Assembly (NCBI GenBank): GCA_963784885.1 | Contig: CAWATA010000006.1 | Coordinates: 325,669 to 389,668 of the forward strand | Direction: 5' to 3' | Source of the DNA: RHKX01 sp963784885 | GTDB taxonomy: Bacteria > Actinomycetota > Thermoleophilia > Solirubrobacterales > 70-9 | DNA length: 64,000 bases | Part shown: piece by piece, positions 38,004-45,549 of the stretch | How the letters are laid out: each line of letters opens with the position of its first letter | How positions within the stretch are numbered: position 1 is the first letter of the stretch | Notes under the pieces: model-generated | The model's input: the letters and a program-made list of their open reading frames with translations, nothing else | Database searches by the model: none | What the model was told of the DNA's origin: nothing | Made by a program: the position numbers and the translations under genes

Positions 38004-39124
38004 CTAGCCGACGAGCCCGGCCCGGCGCAGCGCCTCGAGCGCGGCGTCGCCGGACTCGCTCGCGGTCTGGCGCGCGACCCACTCGACGAGCTCGGGAAGG
38101 CCGTCCTCGATCGAGGTCCGGGCCTCGAAGCCGAGCAGCTCGCGGGCCAGCGAGGCGTCGGCGAAGCAGTGGCGGATGTCGCCGGCGCGGAACTCGCCCG
38201 TCACTTCGGGCTCGAGCGCGGGCGCGAGCAGCTCACAGAGCCGCCGGGCGAGCTCGCCGATCTCGATCCGCCTTCCGGTGGCGACGTTGAACGCGCTGCC
38301 CCGGCGCCTCGGGCGCGTCCATCGCGGCCCGGGTCGCCGCGACAACGTCGGCGACGTGCACGAGGTCGCGGATCTGGCGGCCGTCCTCGAAGACCCGCGG
38401 CGCGTTGCCGCCGAGCAGCCGCGAGGAGAAGATCGCCGCGACTCCCGTGTAGGGGTTCGCGAGCGCCTGCCGCGGCCCGTAGACGTTCAGGTACCGAAGC
38501 GCCACCGCCTCGAACCCGTAGGCCTCGCCGAGCACCAGCGCGAGCTCCTCGGTGTCGCGCTTGCTGATCCCGTAGACGCTCACCGGCCGCAGCGGCTTGT
38601 CCTCGGTCAGGGCCACGGGCTCGGTCGCTCGGGCGCACTCCGGGCAGACGGGCTCCCAGCGGCGCTCGCGAAGCTGCGCGACCGGGCGGACGCCCGGCAG
38701 GACGACGCCGTGGTCGGGACAGCGGTACGCGCCTTCGCCGTAGACGACCATCGAGGAGGCGACGACCACCCGTCTGATCCGGTCGCGGCGGGAGATCACC
38801 GCCTCGAGCAGAGTCGCGGTGCCGCCGGCGTTGGAATCGATCGCCTTGCGGACGTTGATCATCGACTCGCCGTTGCCGACGATGCCGCCGAGATGGAAGA
38901 CCCGATCGACTCCGTCGAGGGCGGCGAGCACGTCGTCGGGGTCGCGGAGATCGCCGACCCGGAGGTCGGCCGCCGGGATCGAGGTGAACCGGCGGCTGCC
39001 CGGATGGATGAGCGAGCGGGTCGAGGTTGTCGAGGATCCGCACCTCCTCGCCCGATGCGAGCAGCGCGTCGACGAGGTGCGAGCCGATGAACCCGGCGCC
39101 GCCGGTGACGAGGACGCGGCTCAC
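38004..39124 (-). pseudogene. NAD-dependent sugar-nucleotide epimerase, two frame breaks
   Basis: An extended-SDR epimerase spread over three frames. Frame one: VSRVLVTGGAGFIGSHLVDA with the Rossmann glycines, then RILDNLDPLAHPS. Frame two, from about 39000: FHLGGIVGNG, SSMVVYGEG, a Cys-containing insert (YRCPDHG, CPECA) seen in some dTDP-rhamnose 4-epimerases, VYGISKRDTEELAL (catalytic Tyr and Lys), LRYLNVYGPRQ. Frame three, from about 38298: FNVATGRRIEIGELARRL to the end. Break one fits a 4-base tandem duplication GGATGGAT at 39002-39009; break two fits one extra base in the GC run at 38297-38302. The GTG start at 39124 overlaps the stop of the upstream membrane gene. Confidence 0.85.
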
Positions 39125-40404
39125 CAGACCGTGTCCAGGAGGACCTGGGTGAGCAGGGCCTGCGCGATCAGGAAGGCACAGAGCGCCGGCATCCGCCGGA
39201 GCGGGACCAGGGTCGCGGCCGCAACCGCCGCGAGCGGCCCCATGAAGAGCCAGATGCGCTCCGTCTCCGCCTTGGTGAGCCCGATCAGCACCGAGACCAG
39301 CACGATAGCCGCGAGCCCGACCGCAGCCGGATCCCCGGTCCCGAGCGCGCGCGCCGCGTACCAGGCCGTCGGGATCCCGAGCGCGACCGCGAACGCGACC
39401 GGCGAGCCGAACAGCCAGAACGCATACGGACGGGCGTTGGATATCCCGAGTGCATAGGCGTCGCCGGCGGACCGGACCGATCCGAGCGGGTCGAAGCCGC
39501 TCAGCGCGTAGAGCGCGAGGTAGAAGCCGACGAGCACCGCGCCCGCGACCAGCGCCATGCCGATCGCCGACCGCAGCCCGCCGCGGAGGAGGCGAACGAC
39601 CGCCGCGAAGGTGCCGATCGCAAGCAGCGCCCACGAGAAGAACGACGCGACGGCCAGCGCGATTCCCCCGGCGACCCACGATCCGAGCCCGGAGCCGACG
39701 AGCAGCCAGGCGGCGAGGAGGCCGAGCGTCGCGAACATCGCGTCGGTGGTCAGCACTCCATAGAGCAATGCGGCCGGCGAGAACGCGACCAGCATCGCCG
39801 CCGCTCGGGCGCGCGCATCAGCCATCCCGAGCCGGCGGCCGAGCGCCCAGGTCAGCGGCACCGCGGCCGCCCCGACCACGATCACCAGGGCGGCGAAGGC
39901 GCGAGGGCCGTCGATTCCGGTCGCCTCGAGCAGGACGAGGATCCCGGGCGGGTGCGCCGAGGGATGGATAGGGAGCGTCGGCGAGAGCTCGGCGAAGCGA
40001 TCGAGGAACGCGTGCAGCCCGAGCGAGTCGACTGCCGGAAGGACCGGCAGGTACTCGTTGGCCGCCTCGGGATCGCTGCCGAAAACCGCGTACCAGCCGT
40101 CGGCGCCGTCGCGGACCAGCGACAGGCCGAGCCGCGCCGCGAGGGCGATCGCGAAGGCGCCGAGGACGAAGGTCAGGGTGCCGCCGCGGCCGCCGAGCAG
40201 CGGCACCGCGGCGAGCAGCGCCAGGGCGAGAACCGGAAGGCCGATCAGTGCGTATGTATCGACATGCGGGTCCCACGTGGCGAAGAAAGGCGGCAGCGGC
40301 GCGCCGAGCCCGCCGCCGGCGGCGCGGATCCCGAGACCGACCGCGATCGTGAGCAGGCCGAGGACCGTCAGGACGACGGCGGTGCGGGTGCCGGGCGCGT
40401 TCAT
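39121..40404 (-). CDS. Polytopic membrane protein, GT-C/mannosyltransferase-like
   Basis: A 427-residue protein with about 11 hydrophobic helices. An extracytoplasmic loop after helix 2 holds FGSDPEAANEYLPVLPA and then LPIHPSAHPPGILVLLEA; the HPPG sequence and the acidic loop are features of GT-C glycosyltransferases, which use lipid-linked sugars. Later there is a charged loop, GLTKAETERIWLF. It is co-transcribed with the epimerase (GTGA overlap) and divergent from a GT2 gene, so a role in envelope glycan building is likely. The exact sugar cannot be told. Confidence 0.7.
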   Translation of the reverse strand: MNAPGTRTAVVLTVLGLLTIAVGLGIRAAGGGLGAPLPPFFATWDPHVDTYALIGLPVLALALLAAVPLLGGRGGTLTFVLGAFAIALAARLGLSLVRDGADGWYAVFGSDPEAANEYLPVLPAVDSLGLHAFLDRFAELSPTLPIHPSAHPPGILVLLEATGIDGPRAFAALVIVVGAAAVPLTWALGRRLGMADARARAAAMLVAFSPAALLYGVLTTDAMFATLGLLAAWLLVGSGLGSWVAGGIALAVASFFSWALLAIGTFAAVVRLLRGGLRSAIGMALVAGAVLVGFYLALYALSGFDPLGSVRSAGDAYALGISNARPYAFWLFGSPVAFAVALGIPTAWYAARALGTGDPAAVGLAAIVLVSVLIGLTKAETERIWLFMGPLAAVAAATLVPLRRMPALCAFLIAQALLTQVLLDTVW

Positions 40405-40443
40405 CGGTCGCCCATCTTCACAGCGTTAGGGTTTCCTGCGGCT

Positions 40444-41097
40444 TTGCCGACCGAGAAGACCATCGACGTGATCCTGCCGGTCCTCGACGAGGCGGCCGCC
40501 ATCCCGGGTGTGCTGGACGCCCTTCCTGCGGGATATCGGCCCATCGTGGTGGACAACGGATCGACCGACGGATCGGATGAGATCGCCGCCCGGCTCGGCG
40601 CCGAGGTGGTCGACGAGCCGCAGCGCGGTTTCGGTGCCGCCTGCTTCGCCGGGCTCACCGCCGCGAGCGCCGACGTAGTCTGCTTCATGGACTGCGACGG
40701 CTCGCTCGACCCCGCCGAGCTCGACCGCGTCAGCGCCCCGGTCGTCGCCGGCGCCGCCGACCTCGTGCTCGGGACGCGGATCGCCGAGGCCGGCGCCTGG
40801 CCCCTGCATGCCCGGGTCGCCAACCGTGCCCTCGGCCTGATCGTCCGGCGGCGGGCCGGAAGGCTGACCGACATCGGGCCGATGCGCGCCGCTCGGCGCG
40901 AGGGGCTGCTCGCGCTCGGCCTCCGCGATCGTCGGTTCGGCTGGCCGCTCGAGATGGTCCTCCGGGCCGCCGACGAAGGGTGGCGAATCGAGGAGGTTCC
41001 GGTCTCCTACCGTCGCCGCGAGGGCCGCTCGAAGGTGACCGGGACCGTCCGCGGCACCGCGCGAACGATCGCCGACATGACGAAGGCGATGCGATGA
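40444..41097 (+). CDS. Family 2 glycosyltransferase
   Basis: A 217-residue GT-A protein: TIDVILPVLDEAAAIPGVLD, IVVDNGSTDGSDEIAARLGA, GFGAACFAGLTAASADVVC, and FMDCDGSLDPAELDR with a DxD-like acidic site. ATG and GTG are absent near the homologous start, so TTG 40444 is taken; a GTG at 40468 would cut into the first strand. It heads a run of overlapping genes (DUF2064 transferase, propeller lipoprotein, molybdo-oxidoreductase, membrane protein). Confidence 0.85.
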   Translation: MPTEKTIDVILPVLDEAAAIPGVLDALPAGYRPIVVDNGSTDGSDEIAARLGAEVVDEPQRGFGAACFAGLTAASADVVCFMDCDGSLDPAELDRVSAPVVAGAADLVLGTRIAEAGAWPLHARVANRALGLIVRRRAGRLTDIGPMRAARREGLLALGLRDRRFGWPLEMVLRAADEGWRIEEVPVSYRRREGRSKVTGTVRGTARTIADMTKAMR

Positions 41098-41753
41098 GCA
41101 GCATCGAACCCGCGGACGTGTCGCTGATCGTGATCGCCAAAGCCCCGCACCCGGGCTTCGCGAAGACGCGGCTGATCCCCGACCTCGGCGCCGACGGCGC
41201 CGCCAGCGTGGCCGCGGCGGCGCTCGCCGACACGCTCTGGGCGGTCAGCGAGGCGCCCGCTGCGAGGCGCGTCCTCGTCCTCGACGGCGAAGCAGGGGAT
41301 TGCGACTGGCTCCCCGATGTCGAAGGGCGCCGCATCGAGGTGATCGCTCAACGCGAGGGCGGGCTCGGCGAACGCCTGGCCGGCGCCTTCGCCGACTCGG
41401 GTGCGGCCCCGGCCGTGCTCGTCGGGATGGACACGCCGCAGATCACGGCGTCGCTGCTCGAGGCGGCGATCGCCGAGCTCTGCGCCGACGGCGTCGACGC
41501 CGTCCTCGGCCCCGCCTCCGACGGGGGCTGGTGGGCGATCGGCTTCCGCGAGCACGACCCCTCCGCCTTCGCCGGCGTCCCGATGAGCGCCGCCGACACC
41601 TGCGAGCACCAGCGCCGTCGCCTACGCGACCTCGGGCTGCGGGTCGCCGAGCTCGAGCAGCTCCGCGACATCGACACGCTCGACGACGCGCGCGCCGTCG
41701 CCGCGGTCGTCCCCTGGACGCGGACGGCGGCGGCTCTCCGGGAGGCGACGTGA
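41094..41753 (+). CDS. DUF2064 / TIGR04282-type transferase
   Basis: A 219-residue protein of the nucleotidyltransferase-like GT-A fold: VSLIVIAKAPHPGFAKTRL, REGGLGERLAGAFAD, VLVGMDTPQITASLLEAAI, DAVLGPASDGGWWAIGF and LRDIDTLDDARAV. The family is often found next to GT2 genes, as here. It overlaps both neighbours by four bases (ATGA and GTGA). The biochemical substrate of the family is not settled. Confidence 0.88.
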   Translation: MSSIEPADVSLIVIAKAPHPGFAKTRLIPDLGADGAASVAAAALADTLWAVSEAPAARRVLVLDGEAGDCDWLPDVEGRRIEVIAQREGGLGERLAGAFADSGAAPAVLVGMDTPQITASLLEAAIAELCADGVDAVLGPASDGGWWAIGFREHDPSAFAGVPMSAADTCEHQRRRLRDLGLRVAELEQLRDIDTLDDARAVAAVVPWTRTAAALREAT

Positions 41754-42767
41754 AGCGGGCGAGTTCCGTCGTCCTGATTGTCCTCGCGACAGCGTTCCTC
41801 ACCGGCTGCGGCTCGGCGGAGGAGAACCCCCCGCCCGCCGAGCCGGCGGCTTCGCCGCCGCTCGCCGAGCAGCCGGCCGGGGAGGTGCGGCGGATCGGCT
41901 CGGAGGCCGAGGGCGTGGTCGCCGACCCGGTGAGCGGGCTCGCCGCGGTCTCGTTCCGCGACCCCGACCGGATCGAGTTGATCGACAGTCGCGACCGGGC
42001 GGACCGTGAAGCGGATCCCGACCGGCGATCCGGCGCGGCACCTCTCGCTCGCCGCGCCCGGCGGTCCCGTCCTGGCCCCGATCGAGTACCGGGACGAGCT
42101 CCTGCGGATCGAGCTTCCCTCGGGGCGGGCTTCGAGCGTGGCCGTCGGCGACTTCCCCCACGACGCGGCAGAGGCCGCCGACGGTCGGATCTTCGTCAGC
42201 GACGAGGGCGGTGACACGATCAGCGTCGTCGCGGGCGACAGCGTCGAGATCGCCCTCCCCTCGCCGGAGCAGCCCGGCGGCCTCGCCGCCGCCGGGAACA
42301 CGGTCGCGGTCGTCGCGGTGGCTGCCCGCGAGATCGCCTTCATCGACGCGGCGACGCTGCAGCGCGTCGCGACCGTCACCGGCGGGGCGGGTCCGAGCCA
42401 CATCGTCGCCGGGCCCGACGACGGCACCGGCCGCTTCTACGTCGCGGACACCGGGGGCGACGCCGTGCTCGTCTACGAGGGAGGCGCGGATCCACGCCTG
42501 CTCGACCGGACGAACGTGCCCGGCAGCCCCTACGGAATCGCGGTCGACGATAGGCGCGAGCGCCTCTGGGTGACCCAAACGGCTCGCAATCGCGTAGTTG
42601 AGATGGAGGTGACCGATATCGCTCCGAAGATCATCGCGAGCTACCCGACCGTCCGGCAGCCGAACAGCGTCGCCGTCGACGAGCGCAGCGGCCGGGTCAT
42701 CGTCGTCGGGAGGGACTCCGGCGACGTCCAGATCTTCGATCCCGCCGGGGAGGTGGAGGTGCCGTGA
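41750..42767 (+). pseudogene. Lipoprotein beta-propeller (YncE-like), frameshifted
   Basis: Exported YVTN/YncE-type propeller. Frame one (GTG 41750) gives a lipoprotein signal peptide ending LATAFLTGCGSAEE, then VVADPVSGLAAVSFRDPD and LIDS. Frame two continues from ATGRTVKRIPTGDP through repeated blades (EAADGRIFVSDEGG, GGAGPSHIVAGPDDG, PGSPYGIAVDDRRERLWV, QPNSVAVDERSGRVIVVG) to the stop. Deleting one base at about 41990 joins them in phase. Both ends are intact and overlap their neighbours by four bases, which favours a sequencing error or recent mutation. It probably acts outside the membrane with the oxidoreductase encoded next. Confidence 0.82.
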
Positions 42768-44095
42768 GCCGGCTCGACCGCCTCGGCGACCGGATCGCGG
42801 AGGCGGACGAGTCGCGGACCCCGCCGAGCCCCCCGATCCCCGACGCCGGGCCGTTCCGGCGTGACTTCTGGCGCAGCCCGCTGCGCGGCCGGTGGCTGAC
42901 CTCGTTCCTCGGCTCGACGCTGCTGCCGCTGGTGATCGTCGCCGCCTTCACCGGCTTTCTCTCTCACGCCGCCTACAACCCGGGGCTGGGCGCGAACGAC
43001 GTCAGCGGCGGCTTCGAGGTCGACCTCTACTTCTTCGATTGGCCGACCTCGCCGGTCTGGCTCTACTCGCTGACCCAGTCGCTGCACGTCATCGCCGGCT
43101 TCGCGGCGATCCCGATCCTCCTGGCGAAGCTCTGGTCGGTCATCCCGAAGTTGTTCGAGCGACCCGCGACCCGCTCGGTCGCTCATGCGCTCGAACGACT
43201 CAGTCTCCTCACGCTCGTGGGCTCGGCGCTGTTTCTGTTCGTGACCGGGGTCATCAACGTCCAGTACTGGCTGCCGTTCGGATTCTCCTTCGTCCCCGCC
43301 CACTACTACGCGGCGCTGATCTTCGTGGCGGCCCTGGCGTTGCACCTCGTCCTCAAGCTGCCGGTCGTCGCCCGCACCTTCCGCCGCGAGGGCGTCTTCC
43401 GCCCGCTCGGCGAGGGCATCGAGCGGATGCGGATCGCTGACCCCGCAACCGACGACCTCGCGCCGCTCGAGCCGTCCGCGCCGACGATCTCCCGCCGTGG
43501 GATGCTCGGGGCGGTCGGCCTCGGATCGCTCGGGCTGCTGGTGATGACGAGTGGATCGAACCTGCTCGGCTCGGTCCGGGAGATCGCGCTGCTCTCGCCG
43601 CGCGGGCAGAGCTACGGCGACGGGCCGAACGACTTCCAGGTCAACAAGACGGCCGCCGCCGCCGGCATCGACCCGGCGCGAACCGGCACCTCGTGGCGCC
43701 TTCAGCTGACCGGCGCCGGCCGCGACCTGAGCCTCAGCCGTGCCGACTTGCTGGCGATGCCACAGCACGGTGAGCGGCTGCCGATCGCCTGCGTCGAGGG
43801 CTGGACGACCTGGCAGGACTGGGGCGGCGTTCGGCTCGCGGATCTCGCGGCCCTCGCCGGCGCCGACTCCGCCAGCGGCGCCGAGGTCCTCGTCGAGTCG
43901 CTCCAGGAGGCCGGCGCGTTCTCGCAGGCGACGCTGGCCGCCAACCAGATCTTCGACTCGCGGTCGCTGCTCGCACTTCGCGTCAACGGTGCCGACCTCT
44001 CGCCCGACCACGGCTATCCGGCCCGGATCATCGTCCCGGCGCTGCCCGGCGTCCACAACACGAAATGGGTCAAGCGGATGACCTTCAGCTCTTGA
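42764..44095 (+). CDS. Cytochrome-b561-like/molybdopterin oxidoreductase fusion (sulfite-oxidase fold)
   Basis: A 443-residue protein with an N-terminal membrane part (about residues 45-205, four TM helices, with histidines in LSHAAYN, QSLHVIAG, VAHALERL and ALALHLVL that could bind haem). A Tat-like SRRGMLGAVGLGSLGLLV lies around 244-260. The C-terminal soluble part has the sulfite-oxidase fold: the molybdenum-ligand cysteine in PIACVEGWTTWQDW and HGYPARIIVPALPG near the end. It would pass electrons between an outside substrate and the membrane. GTG start overlaps the propeller stop. Substrate unknown; usually the two modules are separate genes (MsrP/MsrQ-like). Confidence 0.85.
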   Translation: MSRLDRLGDRIAEADESRTPPSPPIPDAGPFRRDFWRSPLRGRWLTSFLGSTLLPLVIVAAFTGFLSHAAYNPGLGANDVSGGFEVDLYFFDWPTSPVWLYSLTQSLHVIAGFAAIPILLAKLWSVIPKLFERPATRSVAHALERLSLLTLVGSALFLFVTGVINVQYWLPFGFSFVPAHYYAALIFVAALALHLVLKLPVVARTFRREGVFRPLGEGIERMRIADPATDDLAPLEPSAPTISRRGMLGAVGLGSLGLLVMTSGSNLLGSVREIALLSPRGQSYGDGPNDFQVNKTAAAAGIDPARTGTSWRLQLTGAGRDLSLSRADLLAMPQHGERLPIACVEGWTTWQDWGGVRLADLAALAGADSASGAEVLVESLQEAGAFSQATLAANQIFDSRSLLALRVNGADLSPDHGYPARIIVPALPGVHNTKWVKRMTFSS

Positions 44096-44718
44096 TGCGG
44101 GACCGGTTCCGATACGAGTACGGCGCCCAGCCGCTGCACCTGATCGCGGTCGCCGCGAGCCTCCTGCTCTGCGCCTATGCGCTGCTGCGGGTGAGCGGCA
44201 TCCCCGGCGGCGGCCGGGTGCTGATCTGGCTCGTCGCGGCCGCGCTGCTCCACGACCTCGTCGCGCTGCCGCTCTACAGCGGCCTGTTCCGGCTCACCGA
44301 CGGTGCCGCAGCGAGGACGATCCCTGACCGAGCCGCGATGGTCGCGGCGCTCAACCACGTCCGCGTGCCGGCGGCACTCTCGCTGCTGCTGCTCGTCGTC
44401 TACGCCCCGTTGATCCTCCGGTTCGACCCGGTCCGCTACGAGGGGACGACCGGGCTCGGCGTCGACGGCTACCTCGGCAACTGGTTGCTGATCAGCGCCG
44501 CCATGTTCGTCGTCTCCGGAGTCGTCTACGCGATCCGGCTCCGGCGTGGCGTGCCCGCCGCACCGGAGGGGTCACCCGCCGTCGCTGAGCCGGTCGAGGA
44601 GCATCCGGTCGGCGGCCTCCTCGGCGCGGCCGGATGGTTCGTGCTCGCGCTCATGGGAGTCCTGACGGCCTGGGTCGTCGCCACCGTCGTCGTCGGACTG
44701 GTCACGAACGGGCTCTGA
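44095..44718 (+). CDS. Five-helix membrane protein next to the molybdo-oxidoreductase
   Basis: A 207-residue protein from ATG 44095, whose start overlaps the oxidoreductase stop (TGATG). Helices: LHLIAVAASLLLCAYALL, VLIWLVAAALLHDLVALPLY, ALSLLLLVVYAPLILRF, WLLISAAMFVVSGVVYAI and a C-terminal GWFVLALMGVLTAWVVAT. A central polar loop holds ALNHVRVP. It is probably a partner of the upstream enzyme. Function is not recognised. Confidence 0.75.
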   Translation: MRDRFRYEYGAQPLHLIAVAASLLLCAYALLRVSGIPGGGRVLIWLVAAALLHDLVALPLYSGLFRLTDGAAARTIPDRAAMVAALNHVRVPAALSLLLLVVYAPLILRFDPVRYEGTTGLGVDGYLGNWLLISAAMFVVSGVVYAIRLRRGVPAAPEGSPAVAEPVEEHPVGGLLGAAGWFVLALMGVLTAWVVATVVVGLVTNGL

Positions 44719-44797
44719 GCATCGCCGGTTCCGGGATCGGCACGGAGTCGGCACGAACTTCACCCACACGCGCGACGCCGCTGCGTAGCTTCGCCAT

Positions 44798-45448
44798 ATG
44801 GATCTGGGTCGCGGAGCGAGCGAGCGGGGATCGGCGAGCGTCGAGCACGCGGCGCTGGTCGTGCTGGCGGCGCTGCTCGCCACCGCGGTGGTCGCGCTCG
44901 TGGCGATCGGGCCCGACGAGCGCGACGGCTCGCTGGCGGCGGCGATCGCGTTCAAGCAGCGCTGCGCCGTCCGCTACCCGGACCCGTGTTGGCGAGACCC
45001 GCTGACCGAGGCCTACGGCCGAGAGCTCGCCGGCGCGGTCCGGGCGCTCGCGCCGCCGCCCGAGTCGCGGCTCGGGCCCGGCGGGCGGCCGATCGTAGGC
45101 GTGGACTACCGGCGCTGCCGGCAGGCGGGTTGCGCGATCGCGGTGAGCGATCGGCTCACGAGCGCCAACCGGCGGACGACCGCGTTCACCGCGGTTCGCG
45201 ACGACCGCCGCACCGCGGGCGCGGTGACGATCGACTACTGGATCTACCGTCCGACGATCGGCTGGGAGCGGATCAGCCGCGAGGCCGACTCAGCGACGAT
45301 CGGCGCCAACGCATCAACGCCGCTGCTCGAGTCGGCGAACCCGGCACTGGTCCCGCTCGAGACGCTGCTCGGCCGCGACGACGCCCGGTTCCGCGCCGGT
45401 GAGGAGCCGCCGTGGCGGAACCGCGTCGAGAGCCGCTGGGGGCGGTGA
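44798..45448 (+). CDS. TadE/pseudopilin-like exported protein
   Basis: A 216-residue protein. The N-terminus GASERGSASVEHAALVVLAA with a following hydrophobic helix has the G/S-x-S-x-E pattern of TadE-type and Flp-type pseudopilins. The rest is soluble with two cysteine pairs (RCAVRYPDPCW; RCRQAGCAI), likely disulfides. The processing peptidase is not in the window. Function unknown; assembly in the envelope is inferred. Confidence 0.65.
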   Translation: MDLGRGASERGSASVEHAALVVLAALLATAVVALVAIGPDERDGSLAAAIAFKQRCAVRYPDPCWRDPLTEAYGRELAGAVRALAPPPESRLGPGGRPIVGVDYRRCRQAGCAIAVSDRLTSANRRTTAFTAVRDDRRTAGAVTIDYWIYRPTIGWERISREADSATIGANASTPLLESANPALVPLETLLGRDDARFRAGEEPPWRNRVESRWGR

Positions 45449-45526
45449 CGCGGCTCCGGGCCACTTGAGCGGGCTTGCCGGCGTTTCGATGTCTGCGTGG
45501 TTGCCCTGCGCGGTGGCTGAGGGGGA

Positions 45527-45547
45527 GCCGGCAGCTTTCGGGCCGGC
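45527..45547. terminator. Hairpin between convergent genes
   Basis: Two GCCGGC hexamers separated by nine bases can pair. They lie in the 101-bp gap between the pseudopilin-like gene and the convergent propeller gene. Confidence 0.35.
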
Positions 45548-45549
45548 CA

